64,000 nt of DNA from Acidocella sp. (lineage in GTDB: Bacteria > Pseudomonadota > Alphaproteobacteria > Acetobacterales > Acetobacteraceae): NCBI GenBank assembly GCA_031291755.1, contig JARLIK010000002.1, forward strand, positions 92,320-156,319, read 5' to 3'. The notes under the pieces were generated by a model, which saw only the letters and a program-made list of their open reading frames with translations, had not been told where the DNA came from and did not search any database. Made by a program: the position numbers and the translations under genes. Positions within the stretch are counted from its first letter, which is position 1. Each line of letters starts with the position of its first letter. This document shows positions 59,624-64,000 of the stretch, in pieces.

Positions 59624-59636
59624 GTACAAATCTCTT

Positions 59637-59670
59637 GTCGCCGGCAACCTTTTCAATCTCTGCCGGCGAC
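59637..59670 (+). promoter_or_regulatory. Long palindrome 27 bases before the DndB-like gene
   Basis: GTCGCCGGCA and TGCCGGCGAC are perfect 10-base arms with a 14-base loop. It sits between any promoter and the start codon at 59698, where a hairpin or bound regulator would control expression. Confidence 0.55.
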
Positions 59671-59697
59671 AATCAACCCAATAGAAAGGTATTACCG

Positions 59698-60918
59698 ATG
59701 TCTATCGAGACCCTCAATATAAGCATTCCTGTGCCTTGTGTGCAGGGAAAATTTGGTAAACGGCTTGCGACTTACTCAACTCAGATCAGCCCTCTTCAAA
59801 TTCGGAAAATCCTTGGGCATGATCCACGGTCACGTTTCTGGAAAAATTTACCGCCTGAAGTCAGGTCAATTTACGAGCGTGTTCAAAGGCCAACGGTAAA
59901 AAGCCGTCGCGATGGTATTGCTGGCTACATTGAAGATCGACTCACACGCGACATTATTGGCGCGTTTCCGGCAATTTCGATAGGAATTACGACACCGATG
60001 CCTTTTCGGCCATTTGAGGTTCCGGGCATGTCAAGGGCGATTGGAAACTTAGAAATTGATGAAGAGGGCGTCCGAATTCTTTTAGATGGTCTAGGTAGGC
60101 TTAGTGGTGCGCTTGATCTAGCTGACGAGGGGCCGGAGGGAATTGCTCTTGTGAACCAGTTCGTGTTTCCAGTTACATTCTATACGCCGACATTTGAATC
60201 GGGACCGCTTTCGGTCGAAGATCTTGGACAGTTGTTTATGGATTTTAACTTCCGGGTAAATCCTGTTCCTGCAAGGTTGGCCATTGCCCTCGATCAAAGT
60301 GATATTTACATCTCCTTGGCGAACAAATTAGCGAAAGAGTCATTTATTGCCGAAAATGGCGGAATGGAAATGAAAACTAAAAGCTTGGGCAAAAAGTCGA
60401 CAGCTTTGGTTGTTCAATCTGTTTTGCTTCGCACCGTGCGTGGTGCTTGTGAGGGACGCGACTTCCAAGAAGCAAATCTTTCAATGGCACCAGATCCAAA
60501 CTTAACCAATGATACTTTTGACCAAGAACTAGAATCGATATCAGAGTTCTTTACCGAAATTTCTCAGCGCATGGGAAATGATCGTTGGAGAAATCATGAA
60601 AGTCTTCACTTGACTGCGCCTGGCTGGCAAGCGCTTGGTGTGATTCATCATGATATCAATCATAGTGGACTTGATCTCTCTTCGGCTCAACGATCATCAA
60701 TCTACGATATCATCGCCGGCATTGATTGGAGCCGTCAAAATCAAGAATGGGCGGACGATGCCAAGCTGGGTCTTTTCCAAAACGGCGAATTGGTAATCCT
60801 TGGGGCCGGACGAAACAACACTCAAGCGATTATTAATTATGTTCGTAAAAAAACCGGCCTGGCGGCTAAGCTTGATAGTTTAGGGAGCTTGCCGAAAGTA
60901 AGTCTTTCTGTGGCATAA
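59698..60918 (+). CDS. DndB/DGQHR-domain-like protein, orphan
   Basis: 406 residues from ATG 59698 (AAAGG about 9 bases upstream; the frame is open 40 codons earlier through the palindromes). The pattern is that of DndB-like DGQHR proteins: RPTVKSRRDGIAGYIEDR near 64-81, PAISIGI, a DGQHR-like core written DGLGR at 130-134, LFMDFNFRVNPVP near 179-191, and a C-terminal helical part with LHLTAPGWQALGVIHHDI. DndB represses phosphorothioate DNA-modification genes, but no dndA or dndCDE is here. AT-richer than neighbours, with its own leader and terminator, so probably acquired. Function unproven. Confidence 0.6.
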   Translation: MSIETLNISIPVPCVQGKFGKRLATYSTQISPLQIRKILGHDPRSRFWKNLPPEVRSIYERVQRPTVKSRRDGIAGYIEDRLTRDIIGAFPAISIGITTPMPFRPFEVPGMSRAIGNLEIDEEGVRILLDGLGRLSGALDLADEGPEGIALVNQFVFPVTFYTPTFESGPLSVEDLGQLFMDFNFRVNPVPARLAIALDQSDIYISLANKLAKESFIAENGGMEMKTKSLGKKSTALVVQSVLLRTVRGACEGRDFQEANLSMAPDPNLTNDTFDQELESISEFFTEISQRMGNDRWRNHESLHLTAPGWQALGVIHHDINHSGLDLSSAQRSSIYDIIAGIDWSRQNQEWADDAKLGLFQNGELVILGAGRNNTQAIINYVRKKTGLAAKLDSLGSLPKVSLSVA

Positions 60919-60923
60919 ACCAA

Positions 60924-60958
60924 AGAGGCCCGAGTTAATTTTCGGGCCTCTTTTTTTT
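60924..60958 (+). terminator. Intrinsic terminator of the DndB-like gene
   Basis: AGAGGCCCGA, an 8-base loop, TCGGGCCTCT: a perfect 10-base stem followed at once by a run of T (to 60958). It starts 6 bases after the stop codon. Confidence 0.93.
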
Positions 60959-61141
60959 GGAAGCCATAATTCAGGTTACTGCCAGCCCAATCACCCAGCC
61001 CCCACCCTTCTCCGACGACCGTGAGCGCGTGGAACATTACGAATAACTTAGCGCCCCGGCGCTGGCCATGATGCAAGCCAAACCCAAACGCGCCCGCAAA
61101 TAAAATACTAATCCTCTCGTCACCCTAGGCCCCACCCACGC

Positions 61142-61207
61142 CGTCATACTCGCGCAGGCGAGTATCTTCTATTGTGCAAGAAGATTCCCGCCTGCGCGGG
61201 AATGACG
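61142..61207. repeat. Nested inverted repeat, unit 1
   Basis: Two 29-base arms (61142-61170 and 61179-61207) oppose each other at 25 of 29 positions, and each arm is itself a hairpin: ATACTCGC-GCAG-GCGAGTAT and ATTCCCGC-CTGC-GCGGGAAT. The four differences between arms fall as base pairs inside the small stems. Confidence 0.75.
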
Positions 61208-61246
61208 GGTTTGAGTGCTGGAATGACGAACAGGGGGGCATCGCCA

Positions 61247-61267
61247 TGGCCGGGCTTGACCCGGCCA
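61247..61267. repeat. Dispersed hairpin repeat, copy 2
   Basis: TGGCCGGG-CTTGA-CCCGGCCA followed by TCCACGCC. Same family as 59438-59458; the sixth base pair is switched from C-G to G-C. Confidence 0.75.
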
Positions 61268-61305
61268 TCCACGCCTGCCGCATCTAACGGTCATTCCCCC
61301 CCCTT

Positions 61306-61373
61306 CGTCATTCCCCTGCAGGCGGGAATCTTCTTGTACCAACCAGAAGATACTCGCCTACGCGAGTATGACG
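61306..61373. repeat. Nested inverted repeat, unit 2 (opposite orientation)
   Basis: Arms at 61306-61334 and 61345-61373 are the same two sequence types as unit 1 but in swapped order, so the unit is an inverted copy. The left small stem is imperfect (CCCCTGCAGGCGGG), the right one intact (ATACTCGC...GCGAGTAT). Confidence 0.7.
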
Positions 61374-61510
61374 GTTAAGGGGTCACATCACCCAAAAACC
61401 CCTCAAACCCCACAAGTTTTCACCTGCCTCAGTCCTGAGATCATCTATATTAACATAGGGTTACCCCTGCAAACTACCGCATCATGTTCCCCATGGTCCA
61501 TCGCCACCCC

Positions 61511-61541
61511 AAAAAAACGGCCCCAAACAGGGACCGTTTTT
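61511..61541 (-). terminator. Terminator of the glycosyltransferase gene
   Basis: Read on the minus strand: AACGGTCCC, loop TGTTT, GGGGCCGTT and a T run. The single non-Watson-Crick pair is a G-U wobble in minus-strand RNA but a C-A mismatch in plus-strand RNA, which supports use by the minus-strand gene. Confidence 0.85.
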
Positions 61542-61561
61542 CTTAGCAATCAGCGAAAGAA

Positions 61562-64000
61562 TTAATCCCCAGCCGCCGGGTGGAAAACCCCCATCCGAAC
61601 CGGCTCCTTCGCAGGTGCCGCCACCTGTTTGGTAACCGGCGCTGGCATCGCTGCCAAAATCGAGACGCTCACCGAAGCCAGGTACGGCAGCGACTGTGTG
61701 AACAACACCGCGCACCACAGCCGGGTTTCCAGCGTCGCCCAATGGTGGGTAAAGCCAACCCCCAGCAAGGCCGCCCAGGTGAGAACCAGCAGGAAAAGTT
61801 CTTCCCGGGCCATCACCAAACCCTGCACCAGCGCCGGCGCATTCTTCATCTTCGGGGTGCGCAGGAACGGCAGGGAGTTGGTGAACAAGCCTTTCCAAAC
61901 CGCCTTGCCGATGCTGTGCGACAATGCCAGCCCCGCCACCGCAGCGCCCAGCCGGTCCGCCAAGCCGCAAGGAACGCGGTTGGCGTAAAGGGCTAAAATC
62001 TGCACGATCTTGAAGAAGAACAACCCAATCGAAGGCAGCATGAACAGCGCGATCGGGAACTCAAACCGCACCGGATCAACAATCAGCCCTACCGACCAGG
62101 CCAGACCCATGCCAAGGAACATCAAGCCCAGCGCATCGCCCATCCACGGCAACCAGCCGGTGATGAAATGCCATTTCTGGCCGAGTGTCAGCTCATGGTT
62201 GAACGGGTTGAACAACGCATTGGCATTGGCGCGGGTGATGCGCATGGCGCCATATGCCCAGCGGTAGCGCTGCTTGCGGAAGGCGTTGAAATCATCAGGC
62301 ATCACGCCCTTACCAAAGCTCTTTTTGGAATACACCGCCTCATACCCAGCGCGGAACAACCGCAGGCCCAACTGGCTATCCTCGGTGATGCACCATTCAG
62401 CCCAGCCGTTTTCATTCACCAGTGCGGCCTTGCGCACCAGGGTCATCGTACCGTGCTGGATAATCGCGTTGCGCTCATTGCGGGTCACCATCCCGGCGTG
62501 GAAGAAGCCGGCATATTCCCAGAACATCAGGCGCTTGAAGAAGCTGCCGTCATTGTCGCGGTAATCCTGCGGCGACTGGGTGAACCCCACCTTCGGGTTA
62601 TCAAACGCCGGCACCATGCTGCGCAGCCAATCTGGCTCCACAATATAGTCGCTGTCGATCACACCGATGATCTCGGCATCCGGGGCAGTCTGGCGCAGGC
62701 CAAAGTTCAGAGCACCAGCCTTAAAGCCCTTATATTTGCCAAGCGTGAAGAAGCGGAATTTCGGGCCCAAGCGGGCGCAATGCTCAGCCACCGGCTCCCA
62801 GATATGCGGGTCCATGGTGTTATTGTCGATCACCAGCACTTCAAAGTTTTCATAGTCCAGGTTCGCCAGCGCATCGAGCGTCAAGCGCACCATCTGCGGC
62901 GGCTCATTGCAGATCGGCAGATGGATGGAAACCTTCGGCAGCTTAGCACCTGCCGGGGCCGGGATCGGCTCGAAATGGCGCTTTTGCACGCGGCCAAAAA
63001 TGGTTTCCACCAGGTCAAAGCTATCGGCAATCAGCAGGAACAATAGCAGGCCCTGGCCAAGCGCCAACCCACCCCACACCGCGGCAGCGGTGAGTGAGAG
63101 ATAGGTCTCGCCCATCACCATCAGCAGCATCGCCAGCGCCGCGCCAAAACCCTGCACCAGAGCGGCAAAAATCAGCTTACCGGTAAAGCGCATGTCCGGG
63201 CGGCGGCTCAGCAGCGCCATGGTGGCGGCCAGCATCAGCATTACACTGCCCAGTGCATAGAAAATCCAGGCCGGGTTATTCTCAACCGGGCCGGTCAAGG
63301 ACCATTTCTGGTGGCGGTCGAGCGTGAACATGCCCCAGTAACCAGCGGCGCGGCCCTCGAAGGCGGTCTTCCAAGGCTGGTCGAACGCTTCCATCACAAA
63401 GTAGTCGATGTGGTTGGCCTGCGCATAGTTGAAGAAGTCGCGCATGAAGCGCGCCTGATTCACCGTGCTGGCGCGCGCGGCGCCGATGTCGATCCCATCC
63501 GACGGCCAGCCGATTTCACCGATCACAATCTTTTTGTTCGGGAACGCGGTATGCAACTGTGCCAGGCGATGCTCGGCATCAGCCAAAGCACCTTGTTCCG
63601 GCACGCCTTCCCAGTAAGGCAGCAAATGCACGGTGATGAAATCAACCGAGTTCGCCAGTTCCGGGTGGGCCAGCCACACATGCCAGGGCTCAGCGGTGGA
63701 AACCGGCACATGGGTTTCGGATTTGACCAGCTTGATATCCTGGATCAATTCCGGCACCGCCACATCGCCGCGCAGAATGGTCTCATTACCCACCATGATC
63801 TGCTTCACATCGGGGTTGGCGTTGGCAACCTGCACAACTTTGGCCAATTCGGCGGCGTTAGCGTCATCATGGCGGTCCAGCCAGGCGCCGAGCGTCACAT
63901 TCAGCCCCATGCCTTCGGCCAAAGCCGGGATGGTGCCAAGGTCGCCCTCAACCGTGTAGGTGCGGATGTTGTGGGTGTATTGCGCCGCCAGCTTCAGGTC
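61562..64000 (-). CDS. GH17-GT2 fusion, beta-glucan synthase-like membrane protein (partial, N-terminus off the window)
   Basis: The frame is open to the right edge, so the start is not visible; 812 residues are seen. The N-terminal part is a GH17-type domain with the acid/base VGNET and nucleophile IGEIGWPSDG. Two or three membrane helices follow, then a cellulose-synthase-like GT2 domain: HLPICNEPPQMV, DSDYIVEPDW, TEDSQLGLRLFR and QRYRWAYGAM, then about five more helices. Rhizobial NdvB/NdvC-type enzymes of cyclic or branched beta-1,3/1,6-glucan synthesis are the nearest function I know. The GH17 half probably remodels the chain in the periplasm. Confidence 0.9.
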   Translation of the reverse strand, partial: DLKLAAQYTHNIRTYTVEGDLGTIPALAEGMGLNVTLGAWLDRHDDANAAELAKVVQVANANPDVKQIMVGNETILRGDVAVPELIQDIKLVKSETHVPVSTAEPWHVWLAHPELANSVDFITVHLLPYWEGVPEQGALADAEHRLAQLHTAFPNKKIVIGEIGWPSDGIDIGAARASTVNQARFMRDFFNYAQANHIDYFVMEAFDQPWKTAFEGRAAGYWGMFTLDRHQKWSLTGPVENNPAWIFYALGSVMLMLAATMALLSRRPDMRFTGKLIFAALVQGFGAALAMLLMVMGETYLSLTAAAVWGGLALGQGLLLFLLIADSFDLVETIFGRVQKRHFEPIPAPAGAKLPKVSIHLPICNEPPQMVRLTLDALANLDYENFEVLVIDNNTMDPHIWEPVAEHCARLGPKFRFFTLGKYKGFKAGALNFGLRQTAPDAEIIGVIDSDYIVEPDWLRSMVPAFDNPKVGFTQSPQDYRDNDGSFFKRLMFWEYAGFFHAGMVTRNERNAIIQHGTMTLVRKAALVNENGWAEWCITEDSQLGLRLFRAGYEAVYSKKSFGKGVMPDDFNAFRKQRYRWAYGAMRITRANANALFNPFNHELTLGQKWHFITGWLPWMGDALGLMFLGMGLAWSVGLIVDPVRFEFPIALFMLPSIGLFFFKIVQILALYANRVPCGLADRLGAAVAGLALSHSIGKAVWKGLFTNSLPFLRTPKMKNAPALVQGLVMAREELFLLVLTWAALLGVGFTHHWATLETRLWCAVLFTQSLPYLASVSVSILAAMPAPVTKQVAAPAKEPVRMGVFHPAAGD

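Larger units (their letters stand above)
59343..59697. other. 355-base gap holding a REP-like hairpin and the DndB-like gene leader
   Basis: Left part: one hairpin of the TGGCC(S)GG-CTTGA type at 59438-59458. Middle (59480-59580): AT-rich with no clear ORF or promoter. Right part: two copies of TTTCCCCGC (59585-59593 and 59606-59614, 21 bases apart) and two palindromes listed separately. No credible gene is seen. Confidence 0.6.
60959..61561. other. Gene-free stretch with hairpin repeats
   Basis: After the terminator, 60959-61140 has no gene; a short frame at 61002-61104 broken by one TAA (61044-61046) might be a gene remnant. 61142-61373 carries repeat elements listed separately. 61380-61510 has no signal I recognise. 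61511-61541 is the terminator of the minus-strand glycosyltransferase gene. Confidence 0.6.

Noticed and set aside
61142..61373. CRISPR-like reading of the repeat units
   Set aside because: Only two units in opposite orientation, each internally palindromic, with no regular spacers.
1..64000. tRNA, rRNA, CRISPR arrays, transposases, integrases or phage genes
   Set aside because: I read for T-loop motifs, spaced direct repeats and recombinase motifs and saw none; a covariance or profile search would be needed to exclude them fully.

Overview
The window looks like a piece of alphaproteobacterial chromosome. The family Acetobacteraceae (an Acidocella/Acidiphilium-like acidophile) is my best guess, based on gene content, NadQ-type control of NAD synthesis, a class II DAHP synthase, and an rnpB-mraZ-dcw layout with a long FtsZ tail. 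The genus is inference. Most of the DNA is GC-rich with tightly overlapping genes. Two short AT-rich patches, around 26.3-27.4 kb and 59.5-60.9 kb, carry genes that look acquired.

Layout. 1-7.4 kb (minus strand): a chemotaxis operon, receptor (mcp)-STAS-cheY-cheA-cheW-cheR-cheB, plus an upstream second receiver; cheB runs off the left edge. 7.7-8.9 kb: a FliM-like protein with two SPOA domains. 9.0-12.7 kb: a polyprenyl-phosphate sugar transferase, a 2-hydroxyacid dehydrogenase and a DUF445 membrane protein. 12.9-14.1 kb: a tiny membrane protein and an MBL-fold hydrolase. 14.1-18.4 kb: nadQ-nadA-nadB-nadC, with two palindromic operators and a promoter in front of nadA. 18.4-26.3 kb: an AsmA protein, a fused 5-oxoprolinase, a TerB/DnaJ protein and a peptidoglycan amidase. 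26.3-28.7 kb: an accessory patch with a lone SIR2-like gene, two inverted-repeat elements, and a divergent pair made of a 62-residue sorting-signal-like protein and an exosortase-like membrane protein.

28.7-49.9 kb is the division and cell wall block: rnpB, a five-repeat MraZ box, mraZ-rsmH-ftsL-ftsI-murE-murF-mraY-murD-ftsW-murG-murC-murB-ddl-ftsQ-ftsA-ftsZ, an inward-rectifier K+ channel, then lpxC. Stop and start codons overlap at nearly every junction, so translation is probably coupled. These genes make lipid II, build the divisome and start lipid A synthesis.

50.0-59.3 kb (minus strand): a sulfotransferase, a SWIM/SNF2 helicase, nadE-pncB-aroG(II) and glutathione reductase. 59.3-61.6 kb: an orphan DndB/DGQHR-like gene with palindromes before it and a strong terminator after it, then a field of hairpin repeats. 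61.6-64.0 kb (minus strand): a GH17-GT2 glucan synthase-like fusion cut by the right edge.

The best candidates for something undescribed are the exosortase-like/62-residue substrate pair, the orphan DndB-like gene, the lone SIR2-like gene beside repeat elements, the K+ channel inside the ftsZ-lpxC junction with no ordinary start codon, and the FliM-FliN fusion that lacks the CheY-binding tail. I saw no tRNA, rRNA, CRISPR array, transposase or phage gene.
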